DNA of 64,000 nucleotides from Trichomonas vaginalis G3 (taxonomy: Eukaryota; Parabasalia; Trichomonadida; Trichomonadidae), in NCBI RefSeq assembly GCF_026262505.1, contig NC_067204.1:25885300-25949299 (forward strand), in the 5' to 3' direction. Made by a program: the position numbers and the translations under genes. The notes under the pieces were generated by a model. That model searched no databases. It was not told the DNA's origin and worked only from the letters and a program-made list of their open reading frames with translations. Numbering within the stretch: the stretch's first letter is position 1; every line of letters starts with the position of its first letter. This document shows, in pieces, positions 1 to 10,237 of the stretch.

Positions 1-161
1 CCTTCTACCCTAAAATATATTTTTGCTGAAAAATGACCAAATTTCATGAAATTTCTCTAGACCGACTTTTACAGGGGTAGCCAAAACTCTATGAAAATCG
101 TGAAAAATAAGAGAGTATTTTGACAACTTCAAACAAGTAGAGTAGATGAACTCTTTATTTT

Positions 162-1137
162 TCAAGCTTGACTTTTTACAATTTGAACTTTGTTCGCGTA
201 GATGTGAATTCTGAAAGAAGTATGAGGGTCTTGTATGACTTTGTACTTCTCCCATAGTTCATGTCTGTCAAACTTACCTGCCATGGACTCTTTCATAAGT
301 TCCATGAAATCGTCTTCGGACAATCCAGGGAAAAGTATGATATCAGTAAGTATTCTTTTAACATCCTTACTTAAACTCTTTGCTGTCTGTACACAAATGA
401 CAACTGAGATGTTAAAGTGTCTGAGCTTCTTAAGAATTCGACACATATCTTGTTCTCTGTTCTTTAACAAAGGATGAGAAGCAAAGTCATCTAAGATAAG
501 AAGACATCTATGAGGGTAAGTCTTCCAATCGTAAGATTGCAATTTCTTCGAAATGTATTCTATCTCTTTCTGTTTGTTTCTGAAGTGTTTCTTCTCTAAT
601 ATTCTCTGCATTTCCTCATTTGGGTCTTTAAACTTCGAATTGACATACTCATTTATAGCATTGTACTTCAAAACTCTTCTTTGGTACTTCTTTATCCAAT
701 CTAACAACTCAGAGTCTTTTATACATACTAACTTAGACTTTTATAATATCTTTGAACGAATTGACGGTTTGGTCAAATTGACCAGAAGTACTACAAATGA
801 CTACTAACTCATAGAATGGGTTCTTCTCATCTAGTTCTTGTTGTTGTGCAGCCATTTTAAGATAAGTGAAAGTCTTACCCGACCCAGGTGGTGCAATTAG
901 ACCTGTTATACCATTCTGAGCAAATAAGAACTTGTCATGTATGGGTTTTATCTGAGCATTTTCTAACTTCCTCTTGTTCTTGTTTAAAACATTCTCAAAT
1001 TTCTTGTCAATGTCAGCAAACTTTTTTTCTAACATATTTTTAGAAAAATTAAAATTTTTATCTTTTAGAAAATGTCTAGCGATTTCGCTATCTATATTCG
1101 AGACAAGCTTTTCGACAGCAAAACATCTGTCGACCAT
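162..1137 (-). pseudogene. A32/FtsK-HerA-like packaging ATPase (copy 1A)
   Basis: By family, this ATPase pumps element DNA into capsids. The sequence shows a Walker A loop APPGSGKT and a Walker B strand CLLILDDFA, followed by a helix-strand pair (NISVVICVQTAKSLSK) typical of the A32-like branch. The N-terminal part, starting MVDRCFAVEKL, is helical and charged. It is the last visible leftward gene of copy 1A and is matched by 22,404-23,385 in copy 1B. It is broken, with about one or two breaks. The family call is firm from both Walker motifs and from the capsid-gene context. Confidence 0.8.
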
Positions 1138-1198
1138 AAAATCTTACATAGTGTAAACAAGAAAGGTGAATTTGTTCTAAAGTTCTGTTTCTGGGAAT

Positions 1199-1612
1199 AT
1201 GACAAGAACCATAAAACATTACAGAGCAGTCTTAAAATTTGTCAATGACAGACTTGTTGACAGAGATGACGCCGATTGGAAAGATGAAGTCCAACAAAAG
1301 TTCTTAGAATGCAAAGAAGACACATGCGCTGTTCTTGAAGATGAAATAGAAAACAGAATAGAAGAGCTATTAAAGGACAAAGAACTTTTACATAAATATG
1401 GTTCTGAGAAATTTGACATAACTCCACCAGAGAAGAAGAAGAAGAAGAGAGAAAAGAAAGAAAAGAAAGTAGAAGAAGAGAAAAAGAACCTGAACCAGTT
1501 CCAGAGAAAAAGAAATTTGACATGTAAAAATAAAATTTTATTTTTAGAACATTTCTGGGTCAATGTCAATGTTCTCTTCCTCTTTAGGAGCAAACACTGG
1601 CTTAGACTCTAA
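1199..1612 (+). CDS. lysine/glutamate-rich small protein of unknown function (copy 1A)
   Basis: The start at 1,199 (MTRTIKHYRAVLKFVND) is divergent from the ATPase gene, 61 bp away, so both probably use one bidirectional promoter. The first 80 residues look like a helical domain; the rest is an extremely basic, low-complexity tract of Lys and Glu. The C-terminal part overlaps the opposite-strand neighbour and differs between copies, so the true 3' end is uncertain. No family is recognised. The counterpart in copy 1B lies at 21,989-22,340. Confidence 0.5.
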   Translation: MTRTIKHYRAVLKFVNDRLVDRDDADWKDEVQQKFLECKEDTCAVLEDEIENRIEELLKDKELLHKYGSEKFDITPPEKKKKKREKKEKKVEEEKKNLNQFQRKRNLTCKNKILFLEHFWVNVNVLFLFRSKHWLRL

Positions 1613-1959
1613 AATCTTTTTACCCAATTTACCTTGAACTTCAACTATCTTAGACTCATAATATTCATAGTCGTCTGCTTTCTTTGGTTCATAAGGTATA
1701 ACAAGTTTGTATGCTTTGCCTTCTTTAAGGTTTGAAAACCTTCTGTCAAAATTTTCTTTGACTGCTAACAAACCTTCTATGTCTAAGTCTTCAAATTTCG
1801 CACCATTTTTAGTCACAATAGCAAACTTAACTGGTTCGATGTTCCAAACTTTGCAATGAGACTTTTCAAAATGGTAGAAGTAAACATTCAAATAAGCGAA
1901 TGGGTCTAGTTCTTCTTTAAGTCTGACATGTACTTGTTGACTGAGATGAATTTCGTCAT
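1544..1959 (-). pseudogene. conserved Maverick protein of about 139 aa, unknown function (copy 1A)
   Basis: This is the counterpart of the whole 139-aa gene at 21,553-21,972. It ends in the acidic tail EEENIDIDPEMF. A related protein of similar length and pattern is the first gene of element 2 (39,338-39,811), so the family is conserved across two Maverick lineages. Function is unknown; the helicase gene lies directly upstream. It is broken, about one break. Confidence 0.6.
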
Positions 1960-1995
1960 CTTTTCTATCGGATAAAAAAATATTTTTTTTAAAAT

Positions 1996-3229
1996 TTACT
2001 CAGAAAAATTTTTCTTTGTATATACGCCGTTCTGAACATCTAAAAGACTTTTGACATTTGCCAAGAATGTTCGTTTAGAAGCTGCCATATAACCATATTC
2101 TTGACAATATTGTTTATACGAATCGTACAATGACCTTTCATCTAAACACTCAAAGTTAGTCTCATCTATAAACAGTTCATATACACTCTTGTTTGCTTCT
2201 AACAATGTTTGTCTTTCTTCGGTATGTGGAATTTGTCTTGGATTGAACTTTGAAATATCTAATGTCATGAAATATGAGAACAAGTGGTTGTAAAAGTTAG
2301 GTGTCAAAGTTTCTGCTAAGTCGTCAAAATATTCTGTATCTTGCATATGAGAATCTGACGTTCTGACAACTACATATCTTCTGTCAGAACTTTCTAACTT
2401 CATCGGAACAACATTGTTTGAAACCATGATGAAATTTGCAACATTTTCACAAACTCTTTGGTCTTTATATTTTCTTTCAACAACTCCAACTTTGTCTGTT
2501 ATAAGACTCTTCAAAGCATCTGAGTTTAAAACCTTTGTTGTATCTATACTTTGAAGTTCGTTACATACTATAAGTTTCATATTCTCTATTGAAGAGTTAA
2601 ATTTACCGCAGATGTTTTCTAAGTTTGTCATATTAGGGTTCGAATAGCCCTCTAACAGTTTGCATAAATATCTGTAAAGAAAGTGTTCTTACCAGTTCCT
2701 TGTTTTCCAATTATAATGAGAGCAGTTTCATTTTTAGCACTTGGATGTTGTAAGATGTTTGCAAACCAACATAAGATATACTCATAGACTCTTTCGTTTC
2801 CATTGCATATAATTTCTTTGACATGGTCTAACCAAGCTTCTATAACATTTTCTTTCCATTCTACTTGTTCGTATTTATATCCAGTGAAGATAGAATAGAA
2901 GTTTGGAGATGGTGTATAGAACTTTATACCACGAACTGAAAAATCTTCTAACTTTGACAATAAGATATCCCAAGCATCTAACATCTTCATACCAACTTGT
3001 ACGACTTTTATTTTCTTAAGTTTCTGTCTACATTCTTGTTCTGAAACTATTGTTGCTCTTGGTTTGTTAAAGACAACATCCCATTCTTTCATGACATAAC
3101 ATTCTGGGGCAGAGTCAACATAAATGACTAAACGTTTCAAATTCTCGACTGCTTTGTTATAGTCTCTAAATGGACACATATTTCTGAAGCTTGGAAGTCA
3201 TAAAAATCTGAAACGTCTATTCTGTACAT
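1996..3229 (-). pseudogene. superfamily 3 helicase, D5-like (copy 1A)
   Basis: By family this is a replicative helicase acting at the element's origin with polymerase B. Visible motifs are Walker A GKQGTGKNTFF, a Walker B-like segment LIVCNELQSID, and the sensor/motif C region ANFIMVSNN followed by DRRYVVVRTSDSH, all in the order seen in poxvirus D5/virophage SF3 helicases. The N-terminal 150 residues (from MYRIDVSDFYDF) show no clear primase motif. An A/T palindrome sits in both flanking gaps. It is broken, about two breaks. It pairs with 20,288-21,522 in copy 1B. Confidence 0.8.
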
Positions 3230-3257
3230 TTTTATAAAAATAAAAAAAATATTTTTT

Positions 3258-4058
3258 TTATTCTTGACTTTGTTGTTCTTGCATTTGTTGCATTTGTTGT
3301 TCTTGAGCTATTTGTTGTTGAAGTTGTTCTTGTAGTACAATACTTTCACCAGTTGCATCTTCCAATTCGAAACTTTCTGCCGTCATTGACAAATACATAG
3401 GACATAAAAGTTTTACAGGAACAAAGTTTGCGTCAACTAAGGTTAAGTTTATGTTTGCTAAAGTGTTTGAGTTTACTAAAGCTGAAAACTCTGCATTCGA
3501 ATGAACAATAGGCAAACCAGCAGAGAAAGTGTTGTTTATACGCATGAGTATCTTTTGGTCATAGTAGTTTCTGTCGACATTCGAATAGCACTTTGAACCT
3601 AAGTTTGAAACAATATATAAAATAGGTGTACTTAAAGTCAATGGAACAGACAAACCTTGTATGACACCTTTTCCTGTTATAGGAAACTGTTGGTAGTAAA
3701 AACCAGATATAAGTTTTGTATTATAGCTCATATCGTTTATAGTAAACTCAGTCGGACATCCAAACATAATGAAACCTGCTCTAGTTGCAGCACATGTTAC
3801 ATCCGTCCTTAAAGTATTAAATAAGTCAACAAAACCTGTTGGTGGTATATCTGAGTAAGTATCTTCAAAGAAGTATTTTTTACCATTCACAACAACAAAG
3901 TCTTCTGGTGTCAAAAGAGCAAAACAGGCTTTAGTCGTCATCGTGTTTAAGGTTAGTTTACAATATCGTCCTTGAGGACTTTGTAAGTTTGTTGTTATAG
4001 AATTATATGACTCAGGGTTTTTAGTCGTAATAGTATAAACCACTATGTCTTCTGCCAT
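3258..4058 (-). CDS. putative penton-like minor capsid protein, 266 aa (copy 1A)
   Basis: It reads as one open frame of 266 residues (MAEDIVVYTITTKN) with strand-rich sequence ending in a Gln-rich tail (repeats of QQQ and QMQ). Polintons encode a single-jelly-roll penton protein of about this size. Segments such as ILMRINNTFSAGLPIVHS and VKLLCPMYLSMTAESFELED fit that pattern. It lies next to the helicase and two genes from the major capsid gene. The penton assignment is inference from length, strand pattern and context. The copy 1B counterpart (19,462-20,260) is broken. Confidence 0.6.
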   Translation of the reverse strand: MAEDIVVYTITTKNPESYNSITTNLQSPQGRYCKLTLNTMTTKACFALLTPEDFVVVNGKKYFFEDTYSDIPPTGFVDLFNTLRTDVTCAATRAGFIMFGCPTEFTINDMSYNTKLISGFYYQQFPITGKGVIQGLSVPLTLSTPILYIVSNLGSKCYSNVDRNYYDQKILMRINNTFSAGLPIVHSNAEFSALVNSNTLANINLTLVDANFVPVKLLCPMYLSMTAESFELEDATGESIVLQEQLQQQIAQEQQMQQMQEQQSQE

Positions 4059-4062
4059 TTAC

Positions 4063-4644
4063 TTAGCAAGTAAATTTTAATGAAATGTTGTGGTCGTCAA
4101 ATATTTTTATGACGTCTGGGAAACTATATTTTAAGTTCAACGTTTCACCTCCTTTCATAACGTATATCTTGTCAATGACATTATATGAAACACCACAGCA
4201 AGCAATGTCGGGTTCTATTTCTTTGATGTTTATATCGTCTGCCTCTGTCAAAAGTTTCAATAGTTCTTTCAAAACTTCATGAGGTGCGATGACATATGAG
4301 TTCACTTTTACAGGGTTGTGTTCGACCAAGTTTAACATTATACCCAAAGCTTGACAAATCTTCTCCTGAGTTTTAAGTTTGTCTTTAAGTTGTTGGTAGT
4401 CGTTTCGAATATCTGCAACAGAACTTAAGTCTCTGCTAACTTCAGGATATGTTGGTTGTTCTTTTACAGGAACTATTGTTATACCATCTTCGTCTTCGTA
4501 TGGTTTCCCCACTTCAACATCTCTTTCTTTGACATTGACAACAACACTTTGACTGTTTGTTTGAGTTGGTGAATTTAACTTCACATCTGCCACCGCCATT
4601 AAACCTTTTGAAACACTTACGCTTCTATTTTTCGGAAATGACAT
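4063..4644 (-). CDS. conserved Maverick protein, 193 aa, unknown function (copy 1A)
   Basis: The frame starts MSFPKNRSVSVSKG at 4,644; an upstream extension to 4,809 overlaps the divergent gene and is unlikely to be used. The N-terminal 70 residues are low-complexity and disordered-looking; the C-terminal half is helical with a conserved SCCG/ACCGVSYNVIDK segment. The same layout is seen at 18,633-19,214 (also whole) and, more distantly, in element 2 at 44,242-44,909. Its start lies only 18 bp from the start of the divergent 81-aa gene. Function is unknown. It is one of few genes open in both family 1 copies. Confidence 0.7.
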   Translation of the reverse strand: MSFPKNRSVSVSKGLMAVADVKLNSPTQTNSQSVVVNVKERDVEVGKPYEDEDGITIVPVKEQPTYPEVSRDLSSVADIRNDYQQLKDKLKTQEKICQALGIMLNLVEHNPVKVNSYVIAPHEVLKELLKLLTEADDINIKEIEPDIACCGVSYNVIDKIYVMKGGETLNLKYSFPDVIKIFDDHNISLKFTC

Positions 4645-4662
4645 TTTACTTAGAATAAAAAG

Positions 4663-4908
4663 ATGGACGTATTTGAGTATCTCTTCGAATTGAAGCAAAA
4701 CAAAGTTTACACACACAAACAATACAAGTTCATTGACAGAATAGTTCTTTATACAAACAATGGAAAATGTTATAGAATAGCAGTCTTTGCTGAACCAAAA
4801 TATTTTCATAAAGCAAAGAAAGTTGGTATAACCGAGATGGTGAAAGTTCTTGAAGCAGACAAAAATATAACAACAAAACTGACCGATATTTCTAAAGGTA
4901 AGTTTTAA
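4663..4908 (+). CDS. conserved small Maverick protein, 81 aa (copy 1A)
   Basis: The 81-residue frame MDVFEYLFELKQNK... is read against the flow of its neighbours. It starts 18 bp from the 193-aa gene, implying a shared compact bidirectional promoter. Aromatic and basic residues are interspersed with short strands; no signal peptide, membrane span or known motif is seen. Its end lies 66 bp from the convergent end of the capsid gene. The counterpart in copy 1B is at about 18,369-18,614. Function is unknown. Confidence 0.6.
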   Translation: MDVFEYLFELKQNKVYTHKQYKFIDRIVLYTNNGKCYRIAVFAEPKYFHKAKKVGITEMVKVLEADKNITTKLTDISKGKF

Positions 4909-4974
4909 TACAATATTATATCAAAACTGGCGTACTGTCAATATTTGACGGAGAGAAGTCAGTTCAAGAACAAC

Positions 4975-6580
4975 TTACTGACCTGCTGCCAAAATCTGCT
5001 CGATGGAAGCTGTCGTTATGCCAATCTGAGGAGCCCCAGCAGGTTTCATCGAACGAATCTTCAAAAGAGCATCTTCCGTGAAAAGTGCTATTGGTTTTGT
5101 AAACTTCTTTGCTTTCAATTCATCTGGACCGTCTCTGTCACCAGTATATTGTATTTGAACTGTACCAACAGTTGAAATACCACCCATAAAGTCTTCTGAG
5201 TCAGCAAATGGAATGCCAAGCCAAAAGTTTGAACGGTCTCCATTTGTATATTGAGTTTTTTGACTCCTGTATGAGTCCATACTTTCACATATGGCATAAT
5301 AGAACTTTGCATTTCAGGGTTAATGGTTGTTGTGAAGTTGTTGTTAAAGTTCATAGCATCTAATGTCAAGTTGTATGACCTCATATCCTCAACTGTAGAA
5401 TATTCTTCTCTTGGATAATATTTGCCATCTATGTTTATATGGTATTTAATACCAGGGTTGTAGAAGCAAGAATAGTCATTTATAGTTCGTCTGAACAGTA
5501 CAAACATAGTATCTGCATGTTTCATTGCAGTTGTTAAAGCAATATCTGTTCTTGCACCTGGGTCAGCACTTTGGTTTCCAACTTCACCTGCAAAGTCTTT
5601 GACAGATATTTGGTGTATAGGGAACATAAGTGGAACTGCAATATATTTGGCAGCTAAAGCATTTGAAATATCTGGGTCCAACATATAGACTGCAAGTCTG
5701 CTTTCTATTCTCTTGCATTCAAACTTTTCGCATGTGAACTTAACTGGGTCCCAAGCATCTCCAGCAGCATTGAAATAATAGTTTACTTCAGTGTTGAGGT
5801 TTGAGAAACCAAAGTCTAAGTCAACTTTGTTTTGCAAAAGTCGGCGAATGACATTTTATTTGTTCCCACTACTTCTGTAAGAGTGAATGGGTCTTGTGTT
5901 GGTGCAATGACTAAGTTATTTTTGCTTGGAGTAAGTTCGATAGAAATTTTTCCTGCCCAGTTTGGCAAGTATCTTAAAAACCTGAAGATGAGGAAAGATG
6001 ACAAAGGAACTCTAAGTTTCAGTTTTACTTTGGTTACTGCTGCTGCAGTTTGTCCAGAAAGGTTAACATAAACTCCTGGAACGTTAGGGTCAAGTCTTCT
6101 TATTTTCTCAATAGTTGCATACTGGTCTGTTTGTTCTCTAGCTTGTGGTTGTACTGAGTTTCTCAAAGCGAACCATTCATAGTTTGCCCATGTTACTGTT
6201 TGAACTAAGTCAGAGTTAGAATATATCTTATATCCCATGAAAACTTCTGGAGCATATTGGTATCCGACATAGAAAATTCCATTGCAACCTTTCTTGTCAG
6301 ACAACTTGGCAGAAGGTTTTATTTCAATGTCTTGTTCCACGTATAAGAAAGAGTTGTCAATAGAAATTATATGAAACCTGTCGCAAGCAATATCTACTGT
6401 TGTTGAAGAACCTTCTCCAAACTCACCTACGTTTCCATAAGAAACAGCAGTTGTATATTCGTAAGTTCCAGGAACTATTTCTGACCTTCTAATGGCATTG
6501 TCGCATTCGTTATACCATTCGGAAACATTTCCATTCATAGCATCCAAAACTGTTGGCGTTATATTCTGAGCGGCGTACAT
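4975..6580 (-). pseudogene. double-jelly-roll major capsid protein (copy 1A)
   Basis: This gene, about 535 codons long, begins MYAAQNITPTVLD and ends ASIEQILAAGQ. It matches the size of the element 2 capsid gene (546 aa). Features shared with Polinton/virophage capsids are strand-rich sequence, a mid-protein segment KLRVPLSSFLIFRFLRYLPN between the two jelly rolls, and a C-terminal barrel with TMFVLFRRTIND and FYNPGIKYHINIDGKYYP. By family it forms hexagonal trimeric capsomers. It is broken, about two or three breaks. The counterpart is 16,696-18,302. Confidence 0.75.
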
Positions 6581-6612
6581 TTCATATGAGTAAAAATATA
6601 GAATAGTTGGAT

Positions 6613-9600
6613 TTATATGTCATAATAGAACCCACGTGGACCAAGCTTTACTTTCTTCCTGACTGAGTTTTTAACTCTTCTTTTTCCTTCATTGCCCTCT
6701 GCTTGAAGTTGTTGCATCTTTGCATTATGTTCATCTAGTATGTTGCAAATTTCCCATGTCCTTTTTGCCTTTTGGCTCTGGTCGCCCATCTCAGGTAACC
6801 TATATCCTAGAAAGAGTTTGTCATAGTCTGTATTTGAGTCTTCGCGTATTGTTTGCATGACTCTTTCCTGAGTTTCCGGTTCAAGCTCTTCAAACAGTGC
6901 CTGTCCATATGGAATAAGCTCGTTTCCAAATATATGTTTTTGTAGCCATTCTGGTTTTCTTTCCATGTTACCAACTATATCTTTTGTGAATGGGAAAGCT
7001 TTTACCCAATCTTTCAGTCTTGCGTCGTTTATTTCTGTAGTTGGTTTTATTTTGTCAAGGAACATGTTTTTCAATACTAACATTTCATTTGGTACTGTCC
7101 ATTTGAGTTTTCTTAAATATTCATCCCTTCTCGTTCATTGTCTGCAAAGTAAGTTTTTATGACATTTTGTAAACTTTCGTTTGCAAGGTCATGTACAATA
7201 GGTTCTCTTCCTTCTCCTCCCTAACTTTCTTTCTAAACTCTTCACCAAATATACCATCTCTATGGTTCTGTGTAGTTCTTTGAGATAAATGTTCTAGAAC
7301 GTCAGGTGTTATATTTCCATCAGCCATGTTCATTTCATACTGGTCCAAAATATCTGCATGTTTCATATCTTTCAATGGCATTAAAGCCGCGCTTAAAATA
7401 CCAGCTATATCTGTTCACCATTGACTTCCATTGCGTCTACAACTTCTTGGAATTGTGGTTGTAAGTTTATGAACCACCTATCCGGATTAGCTTTATGACC
7501 CCATCTCATTGTAGTTCCATCGTCTGCAGAAACAAAAGTAGGTTTGTTTCCATCTTGGTTAGGTTCTGAATGAACTTTAAACAATGTTTCATTTCTATAT
7601 GTTTTCTTGAAATTTAACCTTTTATTTTCACCGAGTTCATCCGAAGATTGAACGTTAAATGCTCGTAAGTAAAAAGGGTTGTTGTATTTGTGTACATTTT
7701 TTTCAGTTCTTCCATTCTATGCTGAATATTTTCATCTGGTGTTGGAGTCTTTTGTATGTCGGCAAACATTTTTCGATATTCTTCTACTATGTCAGCCGAA
7801 TTTTTTTTAGACTCTTGGAAATATTCCATATTCTCCGCATACTCTTGTTGAGGGTCAAGATTTTTCGGCTGTTCCAAATCTTCATCTAGTTCTGTGAAGT
7901 TAGTTTCCAAAGGAGGACTTGTTCGTTTCCTTCAGGCTCTTCTAGCTGTTGTTGCTGAACTATTTCTTCCATGTCTGGTTGTATCTGAACTTCTTCCTGT
8001 GGAGTTTCTTGTACCTCATCTGCTGGCATTTCATATATTCCGAGACCGTTTTCAACAATTTCCCTATCTACGTCATCCGCATTCATAAGCTTTTGTTCTT
8101 TCGTTCCGTCTCTATTTTTTACGCGTTTCATGACGAAAGTTGAATTGTCATTTAGCTCTGACATCAAATATCTCGGAGTAAATTCATCCATGTCATTTGG
8201 ATGATATGCTATTAAATCATATCCCTTAGCGAGCTTGTATTTTCCAGGTTTGAGATTATATCCGTTTTGGTGCTGAGCCATAAAGCTAAATAGGTTCGGG
8301 TCAGTATTTCCATCCTTGAACTTTCCAATAGCTTCTTTATATCTGTCACTAAAGTCAACAGTATCTGGGAAACCACACTCTTCTTTAAGCATTTTTAAGA
8401 ATTCTTGGTTTCCTTGTTCTCTACTTCTTTTATGTCCTTGCTCTGTTTGTGGTTGTTGTTGTGCAGGGTTTTGAACTGTTGGTTGCTGTGCTGGTTGTTG
8501 TGTTGGTTGTTGTGCTGGTTGTTGTGTTGTTGTGTTGGTTTTGGTGCATGCCTGTGTCTGTGTCCATGTGACGATGTAAATGTTTAGGTAGTCCTGGTGC
8601 AGGTGCTTCTCTTGGAGGGTTTGGTGGTATATAAGTTCCACCAGCTGGCACATATGTTCCATCTGCAGCGTAATGTCCTACCTGACTTTTCGTTTTTAAG
8701 AAAGCATTTACTAGGTCTGTTTTGGTCTGTTGTAACTCTTTTTCTTGACTTTTCACAACAGTTGCTCTAACGGCGTCATAGGCACTTTGAACTGCCTGTC
8801 TCGTTGCTGCATCTGTTATTTTCGTCATATTTTGTGCTACTTCTTTTAACTCTTTGTCGAAACCTTCAGACTTCAGTTTCTTTCCAGATGAGAAGTCGTT
8901 CACTTGTTTCACCTTACTATGAAGAGCTTCGAAGGCGTTCTTAAAGTCAGCATTTGTTAAAGCTTCATTTGAACTGTCTTCATCCGCTTGTATTTTTGTC
9001 CTTATTGACCCTATGAGTTGGGCTGCTTTAGCGTTGGCTTGGGCATCTAACCAGTCATTGTTAGCTTTTATATATTCTGCGCTTTTCATTGCCTTTTGCA
9101 TAGCCGCGTCGTTATTTTTACTTTCTTGTGCTAAGTTTTCATACTGTACGGTTTGGTTTTGCAACTGTAAAAGTTTTTCTGCCTTTACATTTGCTTCAAC
9201 TTCTTTTTTATACTCATCGCTATCCATATATGTCTTCAGGGCTTTTTGTTTTATCTCTTCATCTTTCAGTATTTTATATTGAGTAGTATGGTTTTTCAAA
9301 TTTATGACATCTTGTTCCATTTTTGCTACTTCTGCTGCTTTTTCTGACACTTTTTTCGCATATTCCTCTGTACTTAGTTCTTTCAGTTGTTCTTCTTTCT
9401 TCTTTTTCTCTACGTTTAACTCATTGAGTTTCTTTGTGTGTCTGTCATATTCTAGTTTCTTTTCGTTTTCACTTATTTGCTTCTGTATGTCTATGTTTGA
9501 CTTTTTGACATCTGTTATTTGATTTTTGAGTGAACTCAAATTCATTTGACTTTGAGGGTTATAGCTGTTCCGTCTGCAGCTCCACCATAGCCTGCCATTT

Positions 9601-9801
9601 TCGCTAAAAGTGCCGCTCTTAAACCTCCACTCTGTGCACCAAAACTCGGTTTAAAAGCATAGGATTGCTTGACATTTGTTGCAACATAGTGGGGTCATTC
9701 AGCATTTGTTGTTGCAACTGTTGTTGTGGTGTCAGTTTTACTATTGGATGTTTCAATGCTCTCTTCCTCTTACGTATATTCTTACGTAGCTTACGTGGCA
9801 T
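6613..9801 (-). pseudogene. large coiled-coil / low-complexity structural-type protein (copy 1A)
   Basis: This locus directly precedes the capsid gene. It starts MPRKLRKNIRKRKRALKH (very basic), passes through a Gln/Met-rich segment, then a long Lys/Glu/Ala coiled coil around 8,700-9,545, then a Pro/Gln/Thr repeat tract at about 8,448-8,530. It ends in a globular part finishing with GFYYDI. Nothing in known families was recognised. Size and position suggest a scaffold, core or minor capsid component, which is inference. It is broken, about five or six breaks, and is matched by 13,301-16,663. Confidence 0.55.
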
Positions 9802-10237
9802 TTTAAGTGAAGTTAAAAAGCGGTTTTTGACAGATGTTTATATGACACTTTTTGTTCAGCACAAAAAACTACTCGGTCAAAGTGTTGTCAGTTTTGTAAA
9901 ATAACCGTCCTATCTCATTCTATAAGGGAAAAGGCTTCTCAAAGTATACTTCCTTGGAACGCCTGTAACTTTTCCTGTAGCGACGATAGACCCTTACTTG
10001 TCCGGACAAAGTTATACTATTTTGAGTGCTCTACAAAAAAGTCAACGGCGACGACTCTCAAAAACCGTTGTGTAAAAAGTTTTACCGTTGGACAAAAAAG
10101 TATATATAGAAAACAAAAAACGTTTATAGTTCATTCAATATTTGAGATGGAACGGTTTTCCAACGGTAACTATTAAATAAAATAAAAAAATAGAGGGGGT
10201 TACCGTTGACGAAAAACGGTTTATTTTAAACTTTTCT
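9802..10237. promoter_or_regulatory. divergent control region with AACGGT repeats (copy 1A)
   Basis: This is a 436-bp gene-free gap between two divergent genes. It holds at least seven copies of CCGTT/AACGG, mostly as ACCGTTG or CAACGGT, for example near 10,038, 10,063, 10,082, 10,151, 10,159, 10,201 and 10,215. It also contains the 12-bp perfect palindrome TTGTCCGGACAA at 9,999-10,010 and a TATATATA box near 10,102. The same region is conserved in copy 1B (12,887-13,300). It could be a bidirectional promoter, an origin, or both; its function is inferred from motif clustering. Confidence 0.5.

Noticed and set aside
1219-1593. Long reverse-strand frame rich in Phe/Ser opposite the Lys/Glu-rich gene
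   Set aside because: Shadow of the low-complexity GAA/AAG tract; no leader or motif. The copy 1B equivalents at 21,923-22,307 are likewise shadows.
4890-4910. Possible spliceosomal intron starting at GGTAAGTTT in the 81-aa gene
   Set aside because: No trichomonad-type branch/acceptor motif (ACTAACACACAG) was found downstream in either copy.
9013-9522. Hydrophobic + strand frames opposite the coiled-coil gene
   Set aside because: Antisense of an Ala/Lys/Glu coiled coil always reads as Ser/Phe/Leu-rich; no independent support.
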